From NCBI GenBank assembly GCA_030760725.1, contig JASWHV010000003.1, positions 59,596,517-59,660,516 on the forward strand: a stretch of DNA of 64,000 nt, in the 5' to 3' direction. Position numbers and translations under genes: made by a program. Numbering within the stretch: the stretch's first letter is position 1; every line of letters starts with the position of its first letter. Below, in pieces: positions 44,648-54,744 of this stretch. This DNA comes from Neostapfia colusana. Taxonomy: Eukaryota; Streptophyta; Magnoliopsida; Poales; Poaceae. The notes under the pieces were generated by a model. It did not search any database. It saw nothing but the letters and a program-made list of their open reading frames with translations, and was not told the origin of the DNA.

Positions 44648-45834
44648 AAGTGTTTTGGTTGAAATACAGAAAATTCTAGAGAGCATTTGGTCTGGCCTGT
44701 TTTTGTACAGTACCTACTCATCTGAGATTTTCATCCCTTTGGAGGGAGATTTTTGTTCTGGAACTCTACAGAAAAAATGTAGAGGACTTCAAATCCTTTC
44801 CAGAATGGTATCCCACACCTCCATTGGTTCAACCAATATTAAGTTATGCCCTGTTCAATTTCAGCAAAATTTCTGCCGACAACAGGGGAGATTGTTCCTA
44901 AGTTTTTGAGATTGAATCTATACTCCCAATTGACTCTTAGTTCAATATAGGAGTTTACTAACCCCTAAATGAAATCCTAAACTTCATTTTGACTCTTTTC
45001 TTTGAAAATAAACTTTTATGTAGTCGGTACTACGTTTCCTCACCAAAGAAAAATCCTAAACCGGTATTCCGGCTTATACGTGTCAAATGGTGGAACTAAG
45101 GACGTCACTCACAAACAATTTCTACACGTCATGCACTAACGTGGTTAATGTACCTGCAGAAGAACACACAATAATCGTGCACACAAAGGTTTTAACATTG
45201 CAGGCAGTTCCATATCATAGTAAAAACATACGGTCCGTATCATTGCCATACGGATCGTCCTTGAGTCAAGCCACGTCTCAAGGTACATGGTCGTGTTTTC
45301 ACACCACACGACGGGGAACCCGAGTAGAGCGCGAACGGGTCGTCATGGATGGGAATTTTATCAACCCAACGGATACCACCTACTGCCTCATGACCATTGA
45401 GGCACGCCGATGGCGAGCGCTGCGTATGGCCCTTTGAACATTGAACGTTCAAGAGTTGCATACTATCGTGTTGCATACCACACGATGGGGTATCCTCACT
45501 TTTGCTTAAAGCACGCTGGAGAACAGCGTTTTCATATGCTCTCAGAACCATTGAGAGGTCCAGAGACTCATATTCACTACCGTGCCAAGCCACGGTATAT
45601 CATTTCATACTATTACTCGTATGGCGAGTTACCGCAATTGATCCACCTGCGGTGGCATACCTTACCTCTTACCTGATGTTGGAGCGTCGTTACAGAATGT
45701 ATAACAAATATGTTAGCTTTCCACCATCATAACTAGTACTATCATAGACCTAATTTGGGCTTAATGACTAATCCTCACTCGACTACTTCTAAGTTTTCAA
45801 AATAGGCTCTTTTCGAGCGTGCTATTCCCAATGC
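44648..45834 (-). other. Leader of element A
   Basis: Non-coding. The gag-side part (44,648-45,200) is AT-rich and homologous to 62,330-62,880 in B. The PBS-side part (45,234-45,653) is a dense series of stem-loops, listed separately. Short open frames here are by-products of the inverted repeats. Confidence 0.8.
45234..45653 (-). repeat. Stem-loop array in the A leader (about 12 perfect hairpins in 420 bp)
   Basis: Consecutive perfect stems, given on the plus strand: TCCGTAT/ATACGGA (45234-45254), CCTTGAG/CTCAAGG (45259-45283), GTCGTGT/ACACGAC (45290-45312), TGCCTCA/TGAGGCA (45384-45404), TTGAAC/GTTCAA (45434-45452), ATCGTGT/ACACGAT (45465-45486), ACGCTG/CAGCGT (45513-45529), CTCTCA/TGAGAG (45539-45557), ACCGTG/CACGGT (45579-45596), ACTCG/CGAGT (45615-45629) and ACCGCA/TGCGGT (45631-45653), with smaller ones between. 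Loops are mostly 5-11 bases. The array is conserved in B. Confidence 0.85.
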
Positions 45835-45847
45835 GGCTCTGATACCA
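45835..45847 (-). other. Primer-binding site of element A (initiator tRNA-Met type)
   Basis: The minus strand reads TGGTATCAGAGCC, four bases from the LTR end at 45852. Confidence 0.93.
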
Positions 45848-45851
45848 TGAC

Positions 45852-46891
45852 TGTGGGGACCACCCCGTGGTTCACCCACTCCAAGATCGCATAGGGTGGT
45901 GCCGTGCGATGCGGCACCCAACAGCACACATGAAAAGAATAAATAACAACATACAAACTTTTATTTGATATAAAAACAGCGGAAGTCTTTTACAAAATAT
46001 AACTATACATCGGAAGTAATGTACATTAGTAGCCTCTCATCCTAGCTATGCAAAAGTGCAGCCGTCCAGCCCGGGGACGCTACACACTAGCAGCAAGTAA
46101 CCGGAGATCACGGCGGCGTGCATGGCTCCAGCTCGGCCGTGTACCCCGACGGGGGCATCGCCTCGTCCATGGAACCTTCCTCATAACTCTCACCTGCACA
46201 CAGCTCAAATATTGCAACCGTGAGCACGAAGGCTCAGCAAGTCTTAACCGTCAACCCTAGGCATGGAACTCTACGTGCAAGGATATGTAAGATGGGAAAA
46301 GGAATTTGCGACGAAGACACGCCTATAAGTTGGTCCTTACTTTCAGTTTTATAGCAGCAGATTCATGTGCCTTAGGCAGCCCTCACATCGGAAGTCCACA
46401 ATCAAACAAGAAACGCTTTCCTCCGATGTGGTGATGCCCAAAGTGGAATATAAACTTAATTAGCTCTATATCTACAGCAATCAAGGTATTCAAGACATTA
46501 AGGTCAATACAGCATTTTTAGTTGGCTTATTTCACTTCTTACTACGTCACAGCGCAGTGAACAAGCGGGTACTCAAATAACCGCGAGGGACGGTGATTGC
46601 AATCAAGACACACCCGGATAACACGTCACATACACCCACTTTCAGAAGCGTGATTCCACACCCCTTCCTACTCTGTTGTATGCGACAACCTTTCAAAGGC
46701 AACCCAAATGCCGAACCGGTCCATCCGTAACGGGTAGGAGGTCCCCGCGTGGAGCGTGACGGTGCCCACCGGCAGATTTACACCTTGCTACCCTCAACCC
46801 ACTCCTATTCACGGTTGGGTAAGCCTCGGCACCCAGGTTAACCAATTACATCAGTTTCCTGGTTCCCATATGCCAGTATGCATCCGGTACT
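45852..46891 (-). repeat. 5' LTR of element A, U5-side segment (up to element C)
   Basis: It matches 37725-38765 of the 3' LTR closely and is interrupted at GTACT (46887-46891), the duplicated target of element C. It includes embedded exon 2 (46108-46193) with the CTPP-TGA ending. Confidence 0.95.
46108..46193 (-). CDS. Exon 2 of the LTR-embedded ORF, A 5' LTR (split from exon 1 by element C)
   Basis: An 86-nt exon with the same acceptor (TGTGTGCAG) and ending as the other A/B copies. One change turns a GAG codon into ATG within the acidic stretch. Its partner exon 1 is at 58332-58409, because element C lies in the intron. Confidence 0.45.
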
Positions 46892-47177
46892 TGTAAGTGC
46901 ATCTAGGATATCCCTTGTGGGTTTTGGCTAATTGATGACGAACATATGAGATCCTAATGAAACTATTAAGATGATTGCAGGATAAACAAAGTGAACTGGC
47001 TCGGCACACACACAAAAAGGTGAAAAATAGAGTGGTGCCCGAAAAGGAAGACGTTAGTGGAATATAGAGAAGCAAAGTAGATATAAATGTATAGGTTGTG
47101 TGTGAGAGAGACACATCTCAAGAGCTCATGACTTTGCGTAAGGGTAAGGGGTATAAAAATCAACTAAAATCCACTGA

Positions 47178-47502
47178 AAACCGGACTAGTCCGTTCATGG
47201 ACCGGACTAGTCCGTTTAACTTTCTGAAAGACGCAAACATTGTGCACCGGACTAGTCCGGTCAGCTCACTGGAATGCAACCGGACAAGTCCGGTTTTAGA
47301 CCGGACTAGTCCGGTCATGTCTCTGTTGTCCTCTTTAGAGGACTACGGACTAGTCCATCCAAGCAACAGGACTAGCCGCTAAAGTTTCTGAAAACCCATC
47401 TCACATAGCACCGGACAAGTCCGGTTTGTGGACCGGACTAGTCTGGTTAACCCACTGGAAGTAGGGCGGACAAGTCCGATCATATACCGGACTAGTCCGG
47501 TA
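47178..47502 (+). repeat. Palindrome array ACCGGACTAGTCCGGT in the C 5' LTR
   Basis: About eleven copies of a 16-base palindrome, or of its ACCGGACAAGTCCGGT variant, irregularly spaced 20-50 bases apart, just upstream of the TATA box. Two more lie at 48,181-48,220. The same arm sequence, CCGGAC/GTCCGG, is described from the LTR cis-region of maize Sireviruses. The centre here is TA or AA. Confidence 0.9.
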
Positions 47503-47537
47503 GTAGGGTTTAACAACGATAACTTTTTGGGAAAGCC

Positions 47538-47545
47538 TATAAAAA
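47538..47545 (+). promoter_or_regulatory. TATA box of element C 5' LTR
   Basis: TATAAAAA lies downstream of the palindrome array and is repeated at 57208-57215 in the 3' LTR. Confidence 0.75.
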
Positions 47546-48299
47546 GTGGTCCTTCGTCTTTTCCCGAAGTATACACGACTCATACTGTCAAAAACTGAAA
47601 CCCTAGCGCCGCCACCTGTCCCAAGAGCCCAAAAACACGTCTCCCCACACATCTAAGGTGCAAAAAGGTGAAGATCAATAAAATACTTGGATTTGGGATT
47701 GGGAGATCGTCGTTCCTTCGTTGTGAGCTCTTGGGGTTTGATCTCTCTACACTCATATTCTGCATTGTAATCTTTTTGAGTGTATTTGATCAACTTCTCA
47801 TTGTAATTCTTGTGGGAGCCCTCAACGTGTGAGGTTGCCCCATAAACACGGTGATTACACTTGATAGTGAAGTCAAGTCGGCCCGTGTGGTGACTTGAAG
47901 AGGGAAAGGGTTGGGAACCCGGCTCTGTGTGAGCTTCCTCAACGAGGACGTAGATCTCTTGGTGAGATCGAACCTCGGTAAAAATTCGTGTCTTTTGTCT
48001 CTCATTTGTTTTACATCTTGATATATTAGATCACTAGTTTGCTAGTCATCGTTTGAGTTCCTTACAAGTTTGCACGTGCATCTATATAATAAATTTAAGT
48101 TATAAAAACTGTTGTTCTTATTCCGCTGCTAAAAGATTAAAATTTGTGAGACACAGTTAATCAACTCAAATAATTCAGCACACCGGACTAGTCCGCCCAC
48201 ACAACCGGACTAGTCCGGTCAGTCAAGTTTCTGATAACTTTATTAAGTGTGCAGGAATTCTTTAAAGGCCTATTCACCCCTCTCTAGGCCACATTCAAT

Positions 48300-48312
48300 T
48301 GGTATCAGAGCC
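48300..48312 (+). other. Primer-binding site of element C (initiator tRNA-Met type)
   Basis: TGGTATCAGAGCC lies two bases after the LTR end at 48297. Confidence 0.95.
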
Positions 48313-48351
48313 AAGTTCTCCATCAATGAGACTCACATCTCGGAGAGATCA

Positions 48352-50622
48352 ATGGCCTCTGAGAAGAACAACGATATCCCGAAGACGAACAACAACGATG
48401 AGGAGCAAGAAGCCAAAGCCTTCGATGTGCTGAAAGAAAATCCACATGACGATGATGAAGTGAGACAGCTAAAGACATTACTGAGAAAGAAGTTAATGGC
48501 ACAAAAGGGAAAAGAGGAAGAAAAGACGATGGGGAGTGGTCATCACGACTACTCCCGGTATCCTTACAACTACAACCGTCTCAATTCAAATAATCATTAT
48601 CTCTCTATTCCTATGGGAAAGCCCCCACAGTTTGACGGAAGTGACTACACCATGTGGAAGTACAACATGAAGATGCATCTGATATCCCTGAACCCTAGTC
48701 TGTGGCACATTGTTTGCACAGGCATCGATATTCCGGACACGGATGATGAACTCACCCCAGAACAAGAACAAGAGATTCACAGAAACGCACAAGCCGTCGC
48801 CGTGATCACATCATCACTAAGCAGAGAGGAATTCACCAAGATCGATGGGTTAGAAAGTGCAAAAGAAATCTGGGATACCCTCAAGACAGCTCACGAAGGA
48901 AATAGGTCAGTTCGTGAAGCCAAAATTAAAATGCTTGAAGGAGAGTTGGGGAGATTTGCTATTGAAGAAGGCGAATCACCTCAAGACATGTACAACTGGA
49001 TGAAAGCACTCATCAACAGAATTCGTGCTTATGGAAGTAAGAAATGGACAGATCACGAAGTGGTCAAAAGAATGATTAGAGCCTTCATGCCAAGAAACGT
49101 CACACTTTGCTCAATGATTAGAGAAAGCCCCGGGTTTCACAAAATGACTCCCGATGAGTTATTGGGAAAGATCATAAATCATGAAATGATGGAGAAAGAG
49201 GCTCAATACGTCAAAGACTTAGCCGAGCTCACCTCTTCTAAAAGGAAAGAAGTTGCCCTCAAAGCAACGTGCAGACCCAAACTCAAAGAAACTCATGAAG
49301 ACCAAGACGATGGAGATACAAGCGACGAAAGCACCGATCTTGATGACGAAGAAATGATACTCTTCATCAAAAAGTTCAAACGCATGATGAAGAGAAGACA
49401 CGGCAACAATTCACATGAAGGCAAAAGCAAGGATCAAGGAAAATCCAAGGCTCGACGCACTTGCTACAACTGCGGAGAGTATGGTCACTTCATGGTGGAC
49501 TGTACTTATGAGGAAAACAAAAAAAAGAAGGAAACAAGATCTCAAGAAAATAAAAATTTCAGAAATAGAAGACAAGCCCATCAAGCTCATATTGGGAAGG
49601 AGTGGGACTCAAACGACGAGTCCTCCTCCGATGAAGAAGAAGAGATGGCCACTATCGCAGTCAAGAAACCAACTATGAGAGCCACACTCTTTCCGAACAT
49701 GGGAGGACGGGACATGAACATCCACACTTGTGTTATGGCTAAGGAAGGCAAGAAAAAGGTTAGACTTACTCCTCCTATACTAAATTCCTCCATTGATGAC
49801 TTTGATAGCTCTAGTGATAATGAAGAATTATTTAGAGGGCTAAGTAAAATTGCTTTAAAGAAAATAGAAATGTTGTCGAATGAAATCTTTGAAAAGGAAG
49901 AACTTGTCAACCGACAAGAAGATATGCTCATCCGTGAGAGGAAGAGATATCAAGAAGTTGAAAAGCTTCTTGAGCTTGAAAGAGAGAAGAATGAGTCACT
50001 TGAGTTAGAGCTAACCTTGAGTAAGGAAACTTACTCAAAGTTAGAGGACTCGCACATTGCAATCAAGGAAGAACTTGCTAACTTGTCAAAAGTTAACAAA
50101 ATCCTTGAGGTGCAAGTTGAGTCGCTCAAACAAAGTGACTCCTCTTCCTCCAAGAGCTCTTCCTCCAAAGATATGCGCTCGACAACAATAAGAACCTGCA
50201 CTTGCTCTAGTAAGAAGAATGTAATTTCTAATGCTTCAACCTCTCATGACATGCATTCTTCTCAAAACGGCATCTTTGATAAGGAGAAGATCAAATATGC
50301 ACGAAGTGCATATATGATCACTAGACCTCCCAATGTCAAAGATGGTCTTGGCTTTGACAGGAACAGACACATGTCTACTCCTAATCATGCTAAGAATAGA
50401 ATCATTTTTGTTAAAGAAAAATCCCATGAATCTGAGCTACAAACACTATTCCATACATTTGATGCTTCTTATGTTCTCATGAAAAACAAGTATGGAAAAG
50501 TCATTGCTAAATATACAGGGCCACGCCACAAGAACTTAAAAACTTGTGTGTGGGTGCCCAAGACTCTTGTGACTAACCTGAGAGGACCCAAGCAAGCTTG
50601 GGTACCTAAAACCCAGAAATAA
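48352..50622 (+). CDS. gag: gag of element C (756 codons, intact)
   Basis: The ATG at 48352 is the first good start after the PBS. The copia-type gag region has PPQFDGSDYTMWKYNMKMHL, LSREEFTKIDGLESAKEIWDTL-type helices and an EGRF-like EGELGRFAIEEGESPQDMY block. A CCHC knuckle lies at 49462-49503 (CYNCGEYGHFMVDC), followed by an acidic stretch and a long coiled coil (about 49,850-50,140), typical of the large Sirevirus gag. The C-terminal WVPKTLVTNL/WVPKTQK motif ends at TAA (50620-50622). Gag would bind the RNA and form particles. This is the one complete structural gene of any element in the window. Confidence 0.92.
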   Translation: MASEKNNDIPKTNNNDEEQEAKAFDVLKENPHDDDEVRQLKTLLRKKLMAQKGKEEEKTMGSGHHDYSRYPYNYNRLNSNNHYLSIPMGKPPQFDGSDYTMWKYNMKMHLISLNPSLWHIVCTGIDIPDTDDELTPEQEQEIHRNAQAVAVITSSLSREEFTKIDGLESAKEIWDTLKTAHEGNRSVREAKIKMLEGELGRFAIEEGESPQDMYNWMKALINRIRAYGSKKWTDHEVVKRMIRAFMPRNVTLCSMIRESPGFHKMTPDELLGKIINHEMMEKEAQYVKDLAELTSSKRKEVALKATCRPKLKETHEDQDDGDTSDESTDLDDEEMILFIKKFKRMMKRRHGNNSHEGKSKDQGKSKARRTCYNCGEYGHFMVDCTYEENKKKKETRSQENKNFRNRRQAHQAHIGKEWDSNDESSSDEEEEMATIAVKKPTMRATLFPNMGGRDMNIHTCVMAKEGKKKVRLTPPILNSSIDDFDSSSDNEELFRGLSKIALKKIEMLSNEIFEKEELVNRQEDMLIRERKRYQEVEKLLELEREKNESLELELTLSKETYSKLEDSHIAIKEELANLSKVNKILEVQVESLKQSDSSSSKSSSSKDMRSTTIRTCTCSSKKNVISNASTSHDMHSSQNGIFDKEKIKYARSAYMITRPPNVKDGLGFDRNRHMSTPNHAKNRIIFVKEKSHESELQTLFHTFDASYVLMKNKYGKVIAKYTGPRHKNLKTCVWVPKTLVTNLRGPKQAWVPKTQK

Positions 50623-50662
50623 TTCTATTTTGTAGGCTTACTCCTCCGGTGGATCTAAGTGG

Positions 50663-51310
50663 GTGCTAGATAGCGGATTCACAAATCATATGACCGGAGA
50701 GAGAGGTATGTTTGTGGAATACGAGTGCAACAAGGATCCAAGTGAAGGTATATACTTTGGAGACAACAGCCAAGGAAAGGTCCTTGGTAGTGGTAACATT
50801 GAAATATCCTCTCAACACACCTTATCTAATGTTTTACATGTAGACTCTCTAGATTATAATCTTTTATCAATATCTCAACTATGTGACAAAGGTTACAACT
50901 GTTTATTCACTAATGAGGGTGTGACCGTCTTTAGAAGAAGCGATGGCTCGATTGCATTCAAGGGATTGTTGAAGGGAAAGCTTTATCTTGTTGACTTCAA
51001 CAAAGATAAAGCCGAACTCAACACTTGCTTGGTTGCTAAGACCAACATGGGATGGCTGTGGCATAGACGGCTAGCCCATGTTGGAATGAGAAATCTGCAG
51101 AAACTTCTAAAAGGTGGTCACATCCGTGGTCTTAAGGATGTGGTTTTTGAAAAAGACAGGCCGTGCAGAGCTTGTCAAGCAGGAAAACAGGTTCGAGCAC
51201 CACACCCCGCCAAGAATGTGATGACCACCGCTAAACCGCTGACACTTCTCCACATGGATCCTTTGGTCCAATTGCATACATCAGCATCGGCGGTAACAAA
51301 TACGGTTTAG
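50663..51310 (+). pseudogene. pol: Protease and pre-integrase region of element C
   Basis: The frame opens a few codons upstream (SSGGSKW) and shows the protease motif VLDSGFTNHMTG and FGDNSQGKVLG. Then follows the zinc-binding pre-integrase block (WHRRLAHVG...CRACQAGKQ). A one- or two-base change after LLHMD (about 51,258) loses the frame at the start of the integrase core. Gag and this frame differ by one position, with a stop between, where a small deletion appears to have removed the linker. Confidence 0.85.
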
Positions 51311-51582
51311 TAATTGTTGATGATTTTTCAAGATTTACCTGGGTATTTTTCTTGTATGATAAATCAGAAAACTCAAGGAATCCTCAAGAAGTTCTTGAAA
51401 AGAGCTCAAAATGAATTCTCATCAACCGTAAAGAATATCAGAAGTGACAATGGGACAGAATTCAAGAACACCCAAGTTGAAGAATATCTCAATGAAGAAG
51501 GTATAAAGCATGAATTCTCGGCACCCTACTCTCCTTAACAAACCGGGGTGGCTGAAAGGAAGAACAGAACATCGATCGAAAA
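51259..51582 (+). pseudogene. Integrase core of element C (two frameshifts and a stop)
   Basis: Pieces in successive frames: VDDFSRFTWVFFLYDKSE, KKFLKRAQNEF, NIRSDNGTEFKN (second Asp) and SAPYSP followed by TAA (51536-51538) where copia integrases read Gln. The Glu segment VAERKNRTSIE is in yet another frame. Extra bases near 51,370 and 51,578 explain the shifts. Integrase is not functional in this copy. Confidence 0.85.
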
Positions 51583-53855
51583 TGGCGAGAACAATGTTGG
51601 ATGAATACAAGACGTCAGACCGATTTTGGGCAGAAGCGGTGAACACCGCTTGTCATGCCACAAATCGGTTGTACCTTCATCGACTTCTGAAGAAAACTCC
51701 ATATGAGCTTCTCACGGGTAAAAAGCCTAACGTTTCCTATTTCAAAGTTTTTGGTTGCAAATGTTTTATTCTGAACAAGAAACCAAGGGCCTCGAAGTTT
51801 GCTTCGAAGTCCGATGAAGGATTCTTGCTCAGATATGAATCGAACGCCTACGCCTATCGTGTCTTCAACAAGGTGTCCGACCTTGTTGAAGTAGCGCGTG
51901 ACGTAGTGTTCGATGAAACTAACGGCTCACAAGTGGAGCAAGTCGATAAGTCTATGCTAGATAAGGAGGAAGCTCCATGTGAAGCGCTGAAGAAAATGGC
52001 ACTTGGTGATATCCTACCACGAGCGGAGACACAAGATGAATTTCAACAAGGAAGCAATGATCAAGGGGGAGCTCCTACACAAGATCAAGTTGAGGAGGAT
52101 CAAGAAAATCAAGATGATCATGGAAGCAATGATCTAGGGGGAGACATGACACATGAAGACAATGAAGAACAAACAACTATACAAATTCCACACCCAAGAG
52201 TACATCAGTGTGTGCAAAGAGACCACCCTATCAACAATATCATTGGAGATATTGCTAAGGGAGTAACTACTAGATCTCAAATTGCAAATTTTTGTGAACA
52301 TTATTCTTTTGTGTCTTTTCTGGAGCCATACAGGGTAGAAGAAGCCTTAAGGGATCCAGACTGGGTGATTGCAATGCAAGAGGAGCTAAACAACTTCAAA
52401 AGAAATGAAGTGTGGGAGCTGGTGGAAAGACCAAGGGCGAACATCGTTGGAACCAAATTGGTCTTTCGGAACAAGCAAGATGAACATGGAGTAGTGACAA
52501 GAAATAAAGCGAGGTTGGTGGACAAAGGTTATTCTCATGTGGAAGGTTTGGATTTCGATGAAACCTTCGCTCCTGTAGCTAGACTTGGGTCCATTCGCAT
52601 TTTATTGGCATATGCTACTCACCATAATTTTAAGTTGTATCAAATGGACGTCAAGAGTGCCTTTCTCAATGGTCCGATAAAGGAGGAAGTCTATGTGGAG
52701 CAGCCACCGGGGTTCGAAGATCAGAAGTATCCCAACCATGTCTATAAACTGCGTAAGGCTCTCTATGGCCTCAAACAGGCTCCTCGAGCCTGGTATGAGT
52801 GCCTTAGAGATTTTCTTATTCAAAATGGATTCAAAATTGGTAAAGATGACTATACACTCTTTACTAAACATTTTGATGATCATTTATTCGTATGTCAAAT
52901 TTATGTTGATGACATTATCTTTGGATCCACTAACAAGTCCTTCTGTGAAGAATTTAGCAAAATAATGACAGACAGGTTCGAGATGTCAATGATGGGTGAA
53001 TTGAAGTTCTTCTTGGGATTTCAAGTGAAGCAACTGAGAGAAGGTACATTTATAAGCCAAACTAAATATACACAAGACATTCTCAAGAAATTCAATATGG
53101 ACAAAGCCAAGCCCATCAAGACACCCATGGCCATCAACAGACATCTCGACCTCAATGAAGACGGTCCAAATGTGGACCAAAAGGTATATCGGTCCATGAT
53201 TGGCTCTTTACTATACTTATGTGCATCTAGTCCAGATATTATGCTTAGTGTTTGCATGTGTGCAAGGTTTCAAGCCGCACCTAAAGAGTGTCACTTAATT
53301 GCTGTAAAAAGAATCCTAAGGTACCTTGTGCACACACCCAACTTGGGCCTTTGGTATCCCAAAGGATCCAAGTTTAACTTGATAGGGTATTCCGACACCG
53401 ACTATGCAGGATGCAAAGTCGACAGAAAGAGCACGTCAGGAACTTGTCAATTTCTTGGTAGGTCCCTAGTTTCTTGGTCATCTAAAAAGCAAAACTCCAT
53501 TGCTCTTTCCACAGCGGAAGCAGAGTACGTTGCAGCCGGTAGTTGCTGTGTGCAACTGCTTTGGATGCAACAAACTCTTAGGGACTACGGCTACAATCTA
53601 AGTCATATCCTGCTTCTATGCGATAATGAAAGTGCTATAAAGATTGCACACAATCCTGTAGAGCACTCAAGAACTAAGCAGATAGACATCCGTCATCACT
53701 TTCTTAGAGATCATTCATTAAAAGGTGACATAGCTATTTCACATGTTAGGACTAAAAAACAACTTGCAGATATTTTTACCAAACCATTAGATGAGAAAAG
53801 GTTCTGTGAACTAAGAAATGAGCTAAACATTCTTGACTCTCGAAATGTGGCTTGA
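51583..53855 (+). pseudogene. pol: Integrase end, RT and RNase H of element C (long open frame)
   Basis: From MARTMLDEY the frame is open for about 757 codons. It has the integrase end (ATNRLYLHRLLKKTPYELL), a hydrophilic linker with QGG repeats, then RT (WVIAMQEELNNFKRNEVW, DETFAPVARL, MDVKSAFLNG, YGLKQAPRAWY, and YVDD at 52902-52913). RNase H follows (SDTDYAGC, STAEAEYVA, CDNESAIKIA, RTKQIDIRHHFLRD). The RT and RNase H catalytic residues look intact, but the domain is cut off from a start by the broken integrase. Confidence 0.9.
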
Positions 53856-54744
53856 AACATTGCATACCTGGTTGCAACTTAAATTGTTCCTCCGTATTGT
53901 CAAAAATGCTCCTCCTCTCCTTTGTACTCAGAAAACTATTCTTAATGAATAAATCTTGTTGATTATGACCATTGTTCGATTGTTGATTGCCTAATGGTCG
54001 TAATCACCAAGACTACTTGCAAAATTGTTGTCCTTGGATCACTATTAGTTATCTATATATATATCAAGTCTGTTGGAAACGGACTAGTCCGATTTCCAAC
54101 CGGACTAGTCCGGACAGACAACAATTAGGTTAACTCAGGGGTACAGGACTAGTCCGCTACCATGACCGGACTAGTCCGGTCAGTCGCATATAGAAGCAGT
54201 TAGCCGGACCAAACGCCTCCCTCTCCACTCATAAGCACTTTGTCTCACCCTCTCTCCTAAACCCTACCTCTCAAAGTGATTTTCGAGTTGAGCCCTCGAA
54301 CTCGGAGTTTTCTCCGTGAAAAAGCCTCTTCTCGACGAGGGGATCCTACTTTCCGGACTCATCCGGACTGATTTCCACTCCTTCAACGCGAATCTTCAAA
54401 TCTTGGTAAATCCCCCCAAAAACCAAAATCTCAATTTTTCTAGCTCTAGCTAGTTTCCTTTGATTTCAAAAGGATGTACATTGCATAAATAGATGTATTC
54501 CTACCACTTTCCTATCCTTGTGTCCTTAGATAGGAGATTTGCCTCAAATGAAACATACAATTTAGGGTTCTTATGCTAGGTCGGACTAGTCCGGCGCTCA
54601 GATGCGGACAAGTCCGGTCCACCGGACTAGTCCGCACTCTGAAACCGGACAAGTCCGGTCTCTGACAGCTGAACTCCTACTTTCCCATTTGAAGTCAATA
54701 ATGCGTCCGTTTGCATCTAATACTTAAACTCCTTATCAGGCATC
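53856..54744 (+). other. Spacer between pol and the extra ORF in element C, with palindromes
   Basis: Non-coding. It carries about eight CCGGACTAGTCCGG-type palindromes in two groups (54,078-54,182 and 54,580-54,662), the same motif as in the LTR. The middle is TC-rich, with an AAATCTTGGTAAATC stretch (about 54,400) resembling a splice donor before AT-rich sequence and a TTATCAGGC/ATC stretch before the ORF. A spliced mRNA for the ORF is possible but unproven. Confidence 0.65.

Larger units (their letters stand above)
46892..48297 (+). repeat. 5' LTR of element C (1,406 bp)
   Basis: It starts TGTAAGTGCATC and ends CACATTCA. It carries about a dozen CCGGACTAGTCCGG-type palindromes (47,178-47,500 and 48,181-48,220) and TATAAAAA at 47538-47545. 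Confidence 0.96.

Noticed and set aside
45240..45593. 117-codon minus-strand frame in the A leader, also open in B
   Set aside because: It overlays the stem-loop array; conservation is explained by recent common origin and the RNA structure, and codon content looks random.
47178..47502. CRISPR-like repeated palindromes
   Set aside because: Spacing is irregular, the repeats are perfect palindromes in a retrotransposon LTR, and the DNA is eukaryotic.
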